A stretch of DNA of 64,000 nt, taken from positions 620,001 through 684,000 of the forward strand of contig NZ_CADIKC010000003.1 in the NCBI RefSeq assembly GCF_902859805.1. The letters run 5' to 3'. Both the position numbers and the translations under genes were made by a program. Below the pieces are notes generated by a model, which was given only the letters and a program-made list of their open reading frames with translations, did not search any database and was not told where the DNA came from. Positions 28,763 through 38,974 of this stretch are shown piece after piece (within the stretch, counting starts at the first letter, position 1; each line of letters opens with the position of its first letter). The DNA comes from Paraburkholderia sediminicola (GTDB lineage: Bacteria > Pseudomonadota > Gammaproteobacteria > Burkholderiales > Burkholderiaceae).

Positions 28763-29644
28763 TCAGCCTTCCAACACCGGCGAACGGGTACGCAGATATT
28801 CTTCGAAATCGGCTGCGACTTCCGGGTGACGCAGCGCGAACTCGACCGTCGCCTTCAGATAACCCAGCTTGCTGCCGCAGTCGAAACGCGTGCCGTGATA
28901 CTTGTACGCCAGCACCTGTTCATCGGCGAGCAATGACTGAATCGCGTCGGTCAGCTGCAATTCGCCGCCTGCGCCGGGCTTCAGCGCGCGCAGATGTTCG
29001 AAAATACGCGGCTTCAGCACATAACGGCCCACCACGCCGAGATTCGAGGGCGCGACGTCCGGTTCCGGCTTTTCGACGATCCCCGACATCTTGATGATCG
29101 AGTCTTCCCACTCCTTGCCGTCGACGATACCGTACGATTTCGTCTCCGAGTGCGGGATCTCTTCCACGCCGATCACCGAGCTGTGATAGTGGTCGAACAC
29201 CTCGATCATCTGCGTCATGACGGGTGGCTTACCGTACAGCAAGTCGTCCGCGAGGATGACGGCGAACGGGTTGTCGCCCACCAGCTTTTCGGCGCACATC
29301 ACTGCGTGGCCAAGACCCAGCGCTTCCGGCTGACGCACGTAGAAACAGTCCACATGGCTCGGTTTGATGCTGCGCACCAATTCCAGCAACTTGTCTTTGC
29401 CACGGGCCTGGAGTTCGGCCTCGATTTCGTATGACTTATCGAAATGGTCCTCGATCGCACGCTTGCTGCGGCCCGTCACGAAGATCATTTCGGTGATGCC
29501 GGCCGCCATTGCCTCTTCCACCGCGTATTGAATCAGCGGCTTGTCGACGATCGGCAGCATCTCCTTCGGGCTTGCCTTCGTGGCAGGGAGGAACCGGGTG
29601 CCAAGACCTGCTACCGGAAAAACCGCTTTTGTAACTTTTAGCAT
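28763..29644 (-). CDS. galU: UTP-glucose-1-phosphate uridylyltransferase
   Basis: 293 residues. FPVAGLGTRFLPATKASPKEML is the nucleotide-binding loop and signature of GalU. VDKPLIQYAVEEA, LADDLLYGKPPVM and FDCGSKLGYLKATVEFAL complete the family pattern. It makes UDP-glucose for polysaccharide, lipopolysaccharide core and trehalose synthesis. Length is normal. It lies 72 bases downstream of valS on the same strand, so it could be transcribed from the valS promoter. Confidence 0.96.
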   Translation of the reverse strand: MLKVTKAVFPVAGLGTRFLPATKASPKEMLPIVDKPLIQYAVEEAMAAGITEMIFVTGRSKRAIEDHFDKSYEIEAELQARGKDKLLELVRSIKPSHVDCFYVRQPEALGLGHAVMCAEKLVGDNPFAVILADDLLYGKPPVMTQMIEVFDHYHSSVIGVEEIPHSETKSYGIVDGKEWEDSIIKMSGIVEKPEPDVAPSNLGVVGRYVLKPRIFEHLRALKPGAGGELQLTDAIQSLLADEQVLAYKYHGTRFDCGSKLGYLKATVEFALRHPEVAADFEEYLRTRSPVLEG

Positions 29645-29716
29645 GTGATTACCCTGAATCCTCTGGTTTAGCTTTGCGCCCTGTCAGCCCGCAACGGGGC
29701 GGACAAGGCGCGTCGA

Positions 29717-32596
29717 TCAGGCCGGCAAACGCGCCAGTTGGGCTTTCAGCTTGCCGATAGTGGTTTCGAATTCTGCCAGCCTTTTCTGCTCCTGCTCAAC
29801 GACTGCCGGTGGCGCCTTCGCCACAAAGCTTTCATTCTGCAATTTGGCATTGCACTTGATGACTTCCGCGCCAAGCCGCGCAATCTCTTTCGACAGACGC
29901 TCGCGTTCCACCGCGACGTCGATTTCCACCTTCAGCACAAGCTTGTCATTCCCTACGATAGCAATTGGCGCGCCATCTGCCTGCGCGTCCAGCGTTGCCT
30001 CGTCGGCAATGATCTGCACCTCCGACAAACGGGCCAATGCCTGAGCGTACGGAGCGAAGGTTGCGAGGCGCTCCGCGTTGCCGGTAGCGAGCAACGGCAC
30101 CTTGACCGCCGGCGACAGGTTCATCTCGCCACGCAGATTCCGGCACGCATCGATCACTGCTTTCAGGTCGGCCGCCCATTGCTCCGCGTCTTCATCGATC
30201 TTCGACGGCTCCGCAACGGGGTAGGGCTGCACCATGATGGACGCTTCGCCCTCGGCCTTGCCTTCGGGATAACGCCCAGCCAACGGCGCAACTTTTTGCC
30301 ACAGCGCTTCGGTGATAAACGGAATCACCGGATGCGCGAGGCGCAACACCGTCTCGAGCACGCGCAGCAGCGTGCGGCGCGTTGCGCGCTGCTGGTTCGG
30401 CTGACCCGTCTGGATCTGAACCTTGGCGAGTTCGAGATACCAGTCACAGTATTCGTCCCATACGAACTTGTATAGGGCGTTGGCCACATTGTCAAAACGA
30501 TAGTCGGCGAAACCCTTGGCGATTTCCGCTTCCACGCGCTGCAGGCGCGAGACGATCCAGCGATCGGCCGCCGAGAAATTCAGGTGGCCGTCCGGACCGC
30601 ATTCGCCGCATTGCTCCGGCTTGCCGAAACCGCAATCGTGGCCTTCGCAGTTCATCAGCACGAAACGCGTGGCGTTCCACAGCTTGTTGCAGAAGTTGCG
30701 ATAGCCTTCGCAGCGCGCGAGGTCGAAAATGACGTTGCGGCCGAGCGTGGCCATCGACGCCATCGTGAAGCGCAGCGCATCCGTGCCGAACGCCGGAATG
30801 CCGTCTGGGAATTCCTTGCGGGTTTTCTTTTCGATCGACGCAGCCTGTTTCGGATTCATCAGGCCGGTGGTGCGCTTGGCGACCAGCGCGTCGAGGTCGA
30901 TGCCGTCGACGATATCGATCGGGTCGAGCGTATTGCCCTTGCTCTTCGACATCTTCTGGCCTTCGGCGTCGCGCACGAGACCGTGCACGTAGACCGTGTC
31001 GAACGGCACCTTGCCCGTGAAGTGCGTGGTCATCATGACCATGCGCGCGACCCAGAAGAAGATGATGTCGAAACCGGTGACCAGCACCGACGAGGGCATG
31101 AAGTGCTTCAGCTCCGGCGTCTCGGCAGGCCAGCCGAGTGACGAGAACGGCACCAGCGCCGACGAGAACCACGTGTCGAGCACGTCTTCATCGCGCTTGA
31201 GCGGGCCCGTGTAACCGGCTTCCGCAGCTTTCTCGCGCGCGCCTTCTTCGGTCTTGGCGACGAAGATTTCGCCGTTTTCGCCGTACCACGCCGGGATCTG
31301 ATGGCCCCACCAGAGTTGGCGCGAGATACACCAGTCCTGGATGTTTTCGAGCCACTGGTAATACGTGGTGGACCAGTTTTCCGGCACAAATTTGATTTCG
31401 CCGCTGCGAACCACGTCGAGCGCCGTTTCGGCGATCGACTTGCCCGGATTGAAGGTGCCTTCCGGCGCCGGCTTGCTCATGGCGACGAACCATTGGTCCG
31501 TCAGCATCGGTTCGATCACGACGCCCGTGCGGTCGCCGCGCGGCACCATCAGCTTGTGCGGTTTGACCGATTCGAGCGCGCCGAGCGCTTCGAGGTCGGC
31601 CACGACCTCTTTGCGGGCCGCGAAACGGTCCTGGCCGCGATATTTTTCCGGCGCGTTTTCGTTGATTTTCGCGTCGAGCGTGAGGATCTCGATCATCGGC
31701 AGCTTGTGGCGCAGGCCGACCTGATAGTCGTTGAAATCGTGCGCGGGCGTGACCTTGACCACGCCGGTGCCGAATTCGCGGTCGACGTAGTCGTCGGCGA
31801 TGATCGGCACTTCACGGCCGGAGAGCGGCAGGGTGACCGTTTTGCCGATCAGATGCGCATAGCGCTCGTCTTCCGGATGGACCATCACGGCGGTGTCGCC
31901 GAGCATGGTTTCCGGGCGCGTGGTGGCGACCGTCAGATGGCCTGAGCCGTCCGTGAGCGGGTACTGGATGTGCCAGAGATGGCCGTTTTCTTCTTCGCTG
32001 ACCACTTCGAGGTCGGAGACGGCGGTGAGCAGCACCGGATCCCAGTTCACGAGGCGCTTGCCGCGGTAGATCAGGCCCTGTTCATACAGGCGTACGAACA
32101 CATCGCGCACGGCGGTCGACATCTTGTCGTCCATCGTGAAGTACTCGCGCGACCAGTCGATCGACGCGCCGAGGCGGCGCACCTGATTCGTGATGGTCGA
32201 GCCGGATTCCTGCTTCCATTCCCAGACGCGTTCGGTGAACTTTTCGCGGCCGAGGTCATGACGGGAGACGCCTTTCGCATCCAGTTGGCGTTCGACGACG
32301 ATTTGCGTGGCGATACCCGCGTGGTCCGTGCCCGGCACCCAGAGCGTGTTTTCGCCGAGCATGCGGTGATAGCGCGTGAGGCCGTCCATGATCGTCTGGT
32401 TGAACGCGTGGCCCATGTGGAGGGTGCCGGTGACGTTCGGCGGCGGCAACTGGATCGAGAAGTCTTTCTTGTTTTCGTCGAAGGTGGCCTTCGCGTAGGC
32501 GCGCTTTTCCCATTCGGGGCCCCAGTGGGCCTCGATGGTGTGGGGCTCGAAGCTTTTGGCAAGCGTGGAGGTCGGGTCGCTCGGGGTCTCGCTCAT
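29717..32596 (-). CDS. valS: Valyl-tRNA synthetase
   Basis: A 959-residue class I synthetase that charges tRNA-Val. [15 protein letters not shown] has the HIGH motif at residues 60-63; [10 protein letters not shown] has the KMSKS loop near 548-552. An editing domain ([19 protein letters not shown]) lies between, and a C-terminal coiled-coil tRNA-binding arm closes the protein. Start chosen at [18 protein letters not shown]. The frame stays open for another 340 bases upstream, but only through repeat island B, so that extension is not part of the gene. Confidence 0.97.
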   Translation of the reverse strand: MSETPSDPTSTLAKSFEPHTIEAHWGPEWEKRAYAKATFDENKKDFSIQLPPPNVTGTLHMGHAFNQTIMDGLTRYHRMLGENTLWVPGTDHAGIATQIVVERQLDAKGVSRHDLGREKFTERVWEWKQESGSTITNQVRRLGASIDWSREYFTMDDKMSTAVRDVFVRLYEQGLIYRGKRLVNWDPVLLTAVSDLEVVSEEENGHLWHIQYPLTDGSGHLTVATTRPETMLGDTAVMVHPEDERYAHLIGKTVTLPLSGREVPIIADDYVDREFGTGVVKVTPAHDFNDYQVGLRHKLPMIEILTLDAKINENAPEKYRGQDRFAARKEVVADLEALGALESVKPHKLMVPRGDRTGVVIEPMLTDQWFVAMSKPAPEGTFNPGKSIAETALDVVRSGEIKFVPENWSTTYYQWLENIQDWCISRQLWWGHQIPAWYGENGEIFVAKTEEGAREKAAEAGYTGPLKRDEDVLDTWFSSALVPFSSLGWPAETPELKHFMPSSVLVTGFDIIFFWVARMVMMTTHFTGKVPFDTVYVHGLVRDAEGQKMSKSKGNTLDPIDIVDGIDLDALVAKRTTGLMNPKQAASIEKKTRKEFPDGIPAFGTDALRFTMASMATLGRNVIFDLARCEGYRNFCNKLWNATRFVLMNCEGHDCGFGKPEQCGECGPDGHLNFSAADRWIVSRLQRVEAEIAKGFADYRFDNVANALYKFVWDEYCDWYLELAKVQIQTGQPNQQRATRRTLLRVLETVLRLAHPVIPFITEALWQKVAPLAGRYPEGKAEGEASIMVQPYPVAEPSKIDEDAEQWAADLKAVIDACRNLRGEMNLSPAVKVPLLATGNAERLATFAPYAQALARLSEVQIIADEATLDAQADGAPIAIVGNDKLVLKVEIDVAVERERLSKEIARLGAEVIKCNAKLQNESFVAKAPPAVVEQEQKRLAEFETTIGKLKAQLARLPA

Positions 32597-32632
32597 TTCT
32601 GTCCGTCTGCTGGTGGATGCAAAGAATGCTCG

Positions 32633-32638
32633 ATTATA
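32633..32638 (-). promoter_or_regulatory. Candidate -10 box for valS
   Basis: On the minus strand a TATAAT lies 36 bases before the valS start codon, directly at the edge of repeat island B. No TTGACA-like -35 is evident in the G/C-rich sequence upstream. Confidence 0.4.
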
Positions 32639-32689
32639 AGCGGCGCTGCAGGTGGGGGCCCTAACGGGCGGTTGTTGGGTGGGTTTTTT

Positions 32690-33566
32690 GGTTTTTGCGG
32701 TGGTATTTGGGGTTTCTCCTTGTTCTGGGGTTGGTGCCTTTCCTTGTTCTGGCTTTTGTGCCTTTCCTTGCTTTGTTAGTGGTCTATTAGCGTTGCCCCT
32801 GTGCGGGGCGGCACTTACTTTCTTTGCCGCCGCAAAGAAAGATAAGCAAAGAAAGCGGCTCAAACCGCTAATGCTAAGCGGGCACCGTGGTCTGCTGCAG
32901 GTAGTGGTCCGACTGGAATCCGTGTTCTCGCACATTCCACGTTAGTGACAAAGGACTCATCCGCTCCCACTCCGCACTACGTGCGTCGCGGACGGGTTTG
33001 CATGGGAAACCACGGGCTTCGTTTTTGCGCAGCGGGGGGCCGTCGGCTTCGCCTCGGCGAGGCGCCTCAGCACTCTCCGGGGAAGCCCGCCTCAAATGAT
33101 ATGTCGGTGTACTGCAATCACCGTCCCGGTCACGTCACAGTCGCGGCTGCGGCTGCGGCTGCGGCTGCCGTAGGCGGTTGCAGTTGCCGCTCCAAATACA
33201 ATCACGGTGGCGGCGCAATGACGAGCCACGGTCCAGTGGCGAGACGCGAGCGCAAAAACGCAGCGGATGGTCTTAAGAAGTACTCTTCGGCGCGCGCAGC
33301 GTCGCCGGAAGTATGACGCCCTTGTCACTGGCGTATGCCGGGGCACGAACCCAGATTCCAGATGCACCACTACCCATAGCAGACCACGGGCCCCGCTTAG
33401 CATTAGCGGTTTGAGCCGCTTTCTTTTGCCTACTTTTCTTTGCGGCAAGCAAAGAAAAGTAGGTGCCGCCCCGCACAGGGGCAACACTAATAGACCACTA
33501 ACAATGCAAGGAAAGGCCAAAGCCCTAAGAACACAGACAACAAGCGCCGCGAAGGCAAAAACCCCC
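32690..33566 (-). repeat. Composite non-coding island B: inverted-orientation relative of island A
   Basis: This island separates the divergent valS and uvrD genes. Its left arm is type 2 (as on the right of island A) and its right arm type 1 (as on the left of A), so the element is flipped. The outer modules match A: CAAGGAAAGG tails, GCCCC/GGGGC hairpin (32795-32809), the 15-bp stem at 33429-33463, and the CCGCTAATGCTAAGCGG dyad. In the centre, GGCTGC is repeated about four times (33139-33165) where A has long arrays. ACACCGACATATCA here matches GCACCGACAAATCA in A. Confidence 0.88.
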
Positions 33567-33592
33567 AAAAAAACCCTAACCCCGGAGGGGCA

Positions 33593-33598
33593 TATAAT
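33593..33598 (+). promoter_or_regulatory. Candidate -10 box for uvrD
   Basis: A perfect TATAAT lies 30 bases before the uvrD start, immediately outside island B. No clear -35 element is seen in the A/C-rich sequence upstream. Confidence 0.4.
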
Positions 33599-33627
33599 GT
33601 CGAACGCCCTCGCCGTCCTCCCAAAAA

Positions 33628-35979
33628 ATGCCCGATCTGCTAGCCAATCTAAACCCCGAACAACACGCCGCCGTCACGCTCCCCAACGAGCCCGCACTCA
33701 TCCTTGCCGGCGCGGGCAGCGGCAAAACCCGCGTCCTCATCACGCGCATCGCGTGGCTCATCCAGCACGGTCTGGCGTCGCCCGCCACCATCCTCGCGGT
33801 GACCTTCACCAACAAGGCAGCCCGCGAAATGATGGCGCGCCTGCAGGCGCTCCTGCCCATCGACACGCGTGGCATGTGGATCGGCACCTTCCACGGCCTC
33901 TGTAACCGCATGCTCCGCGCGCACCATCGCGACGCCGGCCTGCCCGCCACTTTCCAGATCCTCGATACCGCGGACCAGCTCTCCGCGATCAAGCGTCTGA
34001 TGAAGGGCCTCAACATCGACGATGAAAAGTACCCGGCGAAAAATCTCCAGTACTTCATCAACAATTCCAAAGAACAAGGCCTGCGCCCGAAAGACGTCGA
34101 CGCGACCGATAACTTCAACCGCAAATTCGTCGAGCTCTACGAAGCCTACGACCAGCAATGCCAGCGCGAAGGCGTCGTCGACTTTCCGGAACTGCTGCTG
34201 CGTTGCTTTGAACTGCTCGCGCACAATCCGCCGCTGCGCGCTCACTATCAGGCGCGTTTCAGGCACATTCTCGTCGACGAGTTTCAGGACACCAACAAGC
34301 TGCAATATGCGTGGCTGAAGATGCTGGCCGGGCAGACCAACTCGATCTTCGCGGTCGGCGACGACGATCAGTCGATCTACGCGTTTCGCGGCGCGAACGT
34401 CGGCAACATGCGCGACTTCGAACACGAGTTCAACGTCCGGCACATGATCAAGCTCGAGCAGAACTATCGCTCGCACGGCCATATTCTCGACGCGGCCAAT
34501 CAACTGATCGCCAATAACTCGCGGCGTCTGGGCAAGAATCTGCGGACCGATGCGGGGCACGGCGAACCGGTGCGCGTCTATGAGTCCGCTACCGATACGC
34601 AGGAAGCCGGCTGGATCGTCGAGGAAATCAAGGCGCTGATCAGCACCGGCACCTCGCGCAGCGAAGTCGCGATCCTGTATCGCAGCAACGCGCAGTCGCG
34701 CACGATCGAACACACGCTGGTCAATGCGGGCATCGCGTATCGCGTGTACGGCGGTCTGCGCTTTTTCGAGCGTCAGGAAGTCAAGCACGCGCTCGCCTAT
34801 CTGCGCCTGATCGACAATCCGAACGACGACACCGCGTTCGCCCGCGTCGTCAATTTCCCCACGCGCGGCATCGGCGCACGCTCGATCGAGCAGCTTGCCG
34901 ACGCGGCGCGTCTGTACAACTGTTCGATGGCCGCGGCGATTCCGTATGTCGCGGGTAAGGCGGGGTCGAGTCTTGCGAGTTTCGCGAACCTGATCGGCAG
35001 GATGCGCGCGGAAACGCAGCAGATGAGCCTGCCGGAAACGGTCGAATACGTGGTCCGCACGAGCGGTCTCACGGAGTTCTATCAGAACGAACGCGAAGGT
35101 CAGGACCGGCTGGAGAACTTGCAGGAACTGGTCAACGCGGCCGCTGCTTTCGTCAGCGAAGAAGGCTACGGCATGGATACGCCGGCGCGCTCGATTCCGC
35201 TGCGCCCGGGCGCGACCACGGCGCCCGAACTGGCTGTCGCCACGGATGATCCGAATACCGTCGTGCTGGACGCGCCGGGCATTGCCGATCCGGCGCAAAA
35301 CCCGGACACGATGACGCCGCTCGCCGGTTTCCTGTCGCACGCATCGCTGGAAGCGGGCGACAACCAGGCGCAAGCCGGTCAGGAAGCCGTGCAGTTGATG
35401 ACAGTGCACGCGGCCAAGGGGCTCGAGTTCACGGCGGTGTTCATCACCGGGCTCGAAGAAGGGCTGTTCCCGCATGAAAACAGCGCGATGGAATCGGATG
35501 GTCTGGAAGAAGAGCGCCGCCTGATGTATGTGGCGATCACGCGGGCCAAGGAGCGTTTGTATCTGTCGTTTGCGCAGAGCCGGATGCTGCACGGCCAGAC
35601 GCGCTACAACATCCGCTCGCGTTTCTTCGACGAACTGCCGCAGGAAACCCTCAAATGGCTCACGCCGAAGGTCGAGGCGGGTGCGCGTTGGGGCGGGCGT
35701 TCGGACAACGCCGGTTATGGTCGCGACTGGTTCGCGCGGCCGGGTTACACGGGCCCTGCGTCGTCGACGCCGGCGCCGTTGCCGGCCTTCGCAAACGAAC
35801 AGCGTGCGGCTGAAACGGGTTTCCGTATTGGTCAGCAGGTGTTCCACACCAAGTTCGGGGAAGGCACGATTACGGCGCTGGAAGGCGGTGGCACGGATGC
35901 CAAGGCCCAGGTCAAATTCAAGCGGCATGGCGAGAAGTGGTTGGCACTCGCGGTCGCTAAATTGCAGGCGGTCGAATGA
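33628..35979 (+). CDS. uvrD: UvrD-type superfamily I DNA helicase
   Basis: 783 residues, an ATP-dependent 3'-5' helicase for nucleotide-excision and mismatch repair. Motif I is LAGAGSGKT (residues 27-34), then TFTNKAAREMMAR, motif II VDEFQDTN (near 216), GDDDQSIYAFRGA, LEQNYRS, LMTVHAAKGLEF and the late YVAITRAKERLYLS. The C-terminal HTKFGEGTITALEG is the UvrD/PcrA RNA-polymerase-interaction-like segment. A Pro/Ala-rich insert near residues 525-570 is longer than in E. coli UvrD. Early codons are unusually C- and A-rich beside island B. Confidence 0.95.
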   Translation: MPDLLANLNPEQHAAVTLPNEPALILAGAGSGKTRVLITRIAWLIQHGLASPATILAVTFTNKAAREMMARLQALLPIDTRGMWIGTFHGLCNRMLRAHHRDAGLPATFQILDTADQLSAIKRLMKGLNIDDEKYPAKNLQYFINNSKEQGLRPKDVDATDNFNRKFVELYEAYDQQCQREGVVDFPELLLRCFELLAHNPPLRAHYQARFRHILVDEFQDTNKLQYAWLKMLAGQTNSIFAVGDDDQSIYAFRGANVGNMRDFEHEFNVRHMIKLEQNYRSHGHILDAANQLIANNSRRLGKNLRTDAGHGEPVRVYESATDTQEAGWIVEEIKALISTGTSRSEVAILYRSNAQSRTIEHTLVNAGIAYRVYGGLRFFERQEVKHALAYLRLIDNPNDDTAFARVVNFPTRGIGARSIEQLADAARLYNCSMAAAIPYVAGKAGSSLASFANLIGRMRAETQQMSLPETVEYVVRTSGLTEFYQNEREGQDRLENLQELVNAAAAFVSEEGYGMDTPARSIPLRPGATTAPELAVATDDPNTVVLDAPGIADPAQNPDTMTPLAGFLSHASLEAGDNQAQAGQEAVQLMTVHAAKGLEFTAVFITGLEEGLFPHENSAMESDGLEEERRLMYVAITRAKERLYLSFAQSRMLHGQTRYNIRSRFFDELPQETLKWLTPKVEAGARWGGRSDNAGYGRDWFARPGYTGPASSTPAPLPAFANEQRAAETGFRIGQQVFHTKFGEGTITALEGGGTDAKAQVKFKRHGEKWLALAVAKLQAVE

Positions 35980-36881
35980 GCACGAGCGGGATACACGGGG
36001 CAGGGGCGGACGGCGCGGGCGCGACCATGTCAGGCTCGGCTGCCGTCGGCGCAGCAGGTTCAGGCGCGGCCGCTGCCAGCACGGCTGGCATGGATCCAAA
36101 CCGCAGCGGTGCGACAGTCTCGCATCGTCCGCTTGGCATTCTGGCGGCATTGCCGCAGGAACTCGGCGATCTGATCGAAGCAATGCGCGCCGAATCCGGC
36201 GTGCGCACCATCACGCATGGTCAGCGTGACTACCATCTTGGCACCGTGCACGGCGCGCCTTGTGTCGTGACGCTGGCGCGCGTCGGCAAGGTCGCGGCGG
36301 CGGCCACGGTCAGCGCGTTGATTCATGCATTCGATGTCGAAGCGGTCGTGTTCACCGGCGTGGCGGGTGGCGTGGGGACTGAGGTGCGGGTCGGCGATAT
36401 CGTCGTCGCCAACGTGCTGATGCAGCACGATCTCGATGCGTCGCCATTGTTTCCGCGCTTCGAGGTGCCGTTGCTCGGCGTGTCGCGTTTCGCAGCCGAT
36501 GCGGCGCTTGCCGATCAACTCGCCGCCGCGTGCGAGCGTTTTGTCGCGGAAGAGGGCGCTGCTGCGGCAGCGCGCTTCGGAACTCGCGAGCCGCGCGTGC
36601 ATCGTGGATTGATTATCAGCGGCGACCAGTTCGTAGCAAGTGCGACGGGCGTCAAGGCCTTGCGCGATGCACTGCCGGATGCGCTCGCGGTCGAGATGGA
36701 AGGCGCGGCGATCGCGCAAGTCTGTTACGAGTACGGCGTGCCATGCGCGGTGGTGCGCACCATCTCCGACACCGCCGACGATCACGCGCCGCAATCGTTC
36801 GTGTCGTTTCTCACGGAGATCGCGGGGACCTATTCGAACGCGATTTTGACGCGGTTTTTAGCGGCACGTAGCGCGGCGTAA
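35976..36881 (+). CDS. mtnN: 5'-methylthioadenosine/S-adenosylhomocysteine nucleosidase-family protein
   Basis: 301 residues starting at an ATG that overlaps the uvrD stop. The first ~50 residues are Gly/Ala/Ser-rich and not part of the fold; the enzyme begins at LGILAALPQELGDLI. VFTGVAGGVG, ISGDQFVAS, AVEMEGAAIAQVCYE and VRTISDTAD are the substrate-binding and catalytic motifs of the MTA/SAH nucleosidase family. It removes adenine from MTA/SAH in methionine salvage. The N-terminal extension could mean a later true start, but no clear ribosome-binding site was seen there. Confidence 0.88.
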   Translation: MSTSGIHGAGADGAGATMSGSAAVGAAGSGAAAASTAGMDPNRSGATVSHRPLGILAALPQELGDLIEAMRAESGVRTITHGQRDYHLGTVHGAPCVVTLARVGKVAAAATVSALIHAFDVEAVVFTGVAGGVGTEVRVGDIVVANVLMQHDLDASPLFPRFEVPLLGVSRFAADAALADQLAAACERFVAEEGAAAAARFGTREPRVHRGLIISGDQFVASATGVKALRDALPDALAVEMEGAAIAQVCYEYGVPCAVVRTISDTADDHAPQSFVSFLTEIAGTYSNAILTRFLAARSAA

Positions 36882-36884
36882 TCC

Positions 36885-38774
36885 TTAACCCAGCGCCTCG
36901 CGCACCTGCTGCAGCGCCGCCGGATCTTCGATCGTCGGCAGATCGCCCGGCTCACGTCCTTCGGCCAGCGCCGCAATCGCGCGGCGGAGCAGTTTGCCCG
37001 AGCGCGTCTTCGGCAGCATCGATACCACCACCACCCGTGCCGGCCGCGCAATCGCGCCGAGCTGGCGGTCGACCGTTGCGGTGAGTTCGGCTTCCAGCTT
37101 GGCTCGCGATTTGTCGCCCGCATAGGCTTGCGCGTCGCGCAGCACCACGAAGGCCATTGCTGTCTGACCCTTCAGCGCATCCGTTACGCCGACCACCGCA
37201 ACTTCCGCGACCGCCGCGTGGCTCGACAACGCTTCCTCGATCTCGCGCGTGCCGAGCCGATGACCGGCCACATTGATCACGTCGTCGGTGCGGCCGAGGA
37301 TCGTCACGTATCCGTCTTCGTCCTGAATGCCCCAGTCGAAGGTCGAGTAGGCCTGCTGGTTCGGAATGCTCGACCAGTACGTGCTGACAAAGCGGCTGTC
37401 GTCGCCCCATACCGTCGACATGCAGCCCGGCGGCAGCGGATAGCCCAGCGTGAGTACGCCTTTTTCGCCGGGCGGGCAGGGCTCGCCGGTCAGTTCGTTA
37501 CGCAAGGTCAGATTGAAGCCCGCCGACGGTACGCCCGGCGAGCCGAGCTTGGTGGGCAGGGCTTCGATGCCGCGCGGAATCGCCAGCATCGGCCAGCCGG
37601 TTTCGGTCTGCCAGTAGTTGTCGATCACGGGCTTGCCGAGCGCGTCGGCGATCCATGCGGCGGTGGGTTCGTCGAGCGGCTCGCCGGCGAGGAACAACGC
37701 GCGGAGGCTCGATAGATCGGATTTTTTCAGCAGCGCCGGGTCCTGCTTTTTCAGCACGCGCAACGCAGTCGGCGCGGTGAACATCAGATTGATCCTGTGC
37801 TGTTCGACGAGGCGCCACCAGATGCCGCCGTCCGGACGGATCGGCGTGCCTTCATACATCACGGTAGTGAGCCCCGCAATCAGCGGCGCATAGACGATGT
37901 AGCTGTGGCCGACCACCCAGCCCACGTCCGACGCAGTGAACATCGTGTCGCCGGCTTTGCCCTGAAAGATGTGTTCCATCGATGCCGCCAGCGCCACCGC
38001 ATAGCCGCCGACATCGCGTTGCACGCCCTTCGGCTTGCCGGTGGTGCCCGACGTGTACAGCACGTACGAGGGTTCGTTCGATTCGAGCCATTCGCACGGC
38101 ACGTGAGCGTCGAAAAATTTCTCGCGCAGCGGCTCGTAGGCGACGAGGTAGCTCGCGTTCAGGCGCTCCGGTGCGAGTTGCCGGTCGATCAACAGCACGT
38201 GCGGTGTCTTGTGGGTCGCGCGCGCCAGTGCTTCGTCCATCAGCGGCGTGTAGTCGATCACTTTGCCGCCGCGCGCGCCGGCGTCGGCGGTGACGATAAG
38301 CACAGGTTTCGCATCGTCGATGCGGGCCGCCAGATTGGGGGCCGCGAAGCCGCCGAACACCACCGAGTGAATCGCGCCGAGTCGCGCGCACGCGAGCATC
38401 GCGAACAGCGCTTCGGGGATCATCGGCAGATAAAGCAGCACGACATCGCCGCGCTTCACACCCAGCGAGCGCATCACTGCTGCCATGCGGTTGATTTCCG
38501 CGTACAGCTCGGCGTAGGTGTAGCGCCGCTCGATGCCGGTTTCCGTCGACACGTACACGAGAGCATTCTGCTGCGGGCGCTCGGCCATATGCCGGTCCAC
38601 CGCGTTATGGCACAGGTTCGTGCGCCCGCCGACGAACCAGCGCGCGAACGGCGGATTCGAGCGGTCGAGCACGGTATCGAACGGGGTTTGCCAATGAATC
38701 CGCTGCGCCTCATCACGCCAGAATTCCTCGGCTTGCTCGATCGAACGGCGGTGGAAGTCGCGGTAGGTGGTCAT
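36885..38774 (-). CDS. prpE: Propionyl-CoA synthetase (propionate-CoA ligase)
   Basis: 629 residues of the acetyl-CoA-synthetase-like adenylating family. The start MTTYRDFHRRSIEQAEEFWR follows AGAAGGAT. YTSGTTGKPKGVQRDVGG is the P-loop, and FVSTYWSSIPNQQAYSTFDWG and GRTDDVINVAGHRLGT form the adenylate-binding core. The C-terminal PKTRSGKLLRR has the acetylation-regulated catalytic lysine. The RDVGGYAVAL segment and length favour PrpE over Acs. No other 2-methylcitrate-cycle genes are present; it is convergent with mtnN, 3 bases apart. Confidence 0.92.
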   Translation of the reverse strand: MTTYRDFHRRSIEQAEEFWRDEAQRIHWQTPFDTVLDRSNPPFARWFVGGRTNLCHNAVDRHMAERPQQNALVYVSTETGIERRYTYAELYAEINRMAAVMRSLGVKRGDVVLLYLPMIPEALFAMLACARLGAIHSVVFGGFAAPNLAARIDDAKPVLIVTADAGARGGKVIDYTPLMDEALARATHKTPHVLLIDRQLAPERLNASYLVAYEPLREKFFDAHVPCEWLESNEPSYVLYTSGTTGKPKGVQRDVGGYAVALAASMEHIFQGKAGDTMFTASDVGWVVGHSYIVYAPLIAGLTTVMYEGTPIRPDGGIWWRLVEQHRINLMFTAPTALRVLKKQDPALLKKSDLSSLRALFLAGEPLDEPTAAWIADALGKPVIDNYWQTETGWPMLAIPRGIEALPTKLGSPGVPSAGFNLTLRNELTGEPCPPGEKGVLTLGYPLPPGCMSTVWGDDSRFVSTYWSSIPNQQAYSTFDWGIQDEDGYVTILGRTDDVINVAGHRLGTREIEEALSSHAAVAEVAVVGVTDALKGQTAMAFVVLRDAQAYAGDKSRAKLEAELTATVDRQLGAIARPARVVVVSMLPKTRSGKLLRRAIAALAEGREPGDLPTIEDPAALQQVREALG

Positions 38775-38924
38775 CGGCGGCGATCCTTCTGCTGCGTGAG
38801 TGAACGGATGTCGGGTCGTACGGCTGCGAGGCGCGGCGAGAGTGCAGTGCGTACATCCGCACAAGCATAGAGCAGGCGTCACCTTGCGGACAACGCGGGT
38901 TCACCATGAGGGGGCGGCCCAACG

Positions 38925-38949
38925 AAAAAAGGCGCCGTAGCGCCTTTTT
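38925..38949 (-). terminator. Intrinsic terminator of the Fsr-like transporter gene
   Basis: AAAAAGGCGC (38926-38935) pairs with GCGCCTTTTT (38940-38949) around a 4-base loop, with T-runs on both strands. It lies 25 bases after the stop of the transporter gene and upstream of prpE, so it separates the two. Confidence 0.85.
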
Positions 38950-38974
38950 CTTCATGCAACCAGAAGAGATCCCA

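Noticed and set aside
32597..32935. A longer valS reading frame extending upstream of 32596
   Set aside because: The extension is island B repeat sequence. The valS family N-terminus begins at 32596, and a -10 box lies between them.
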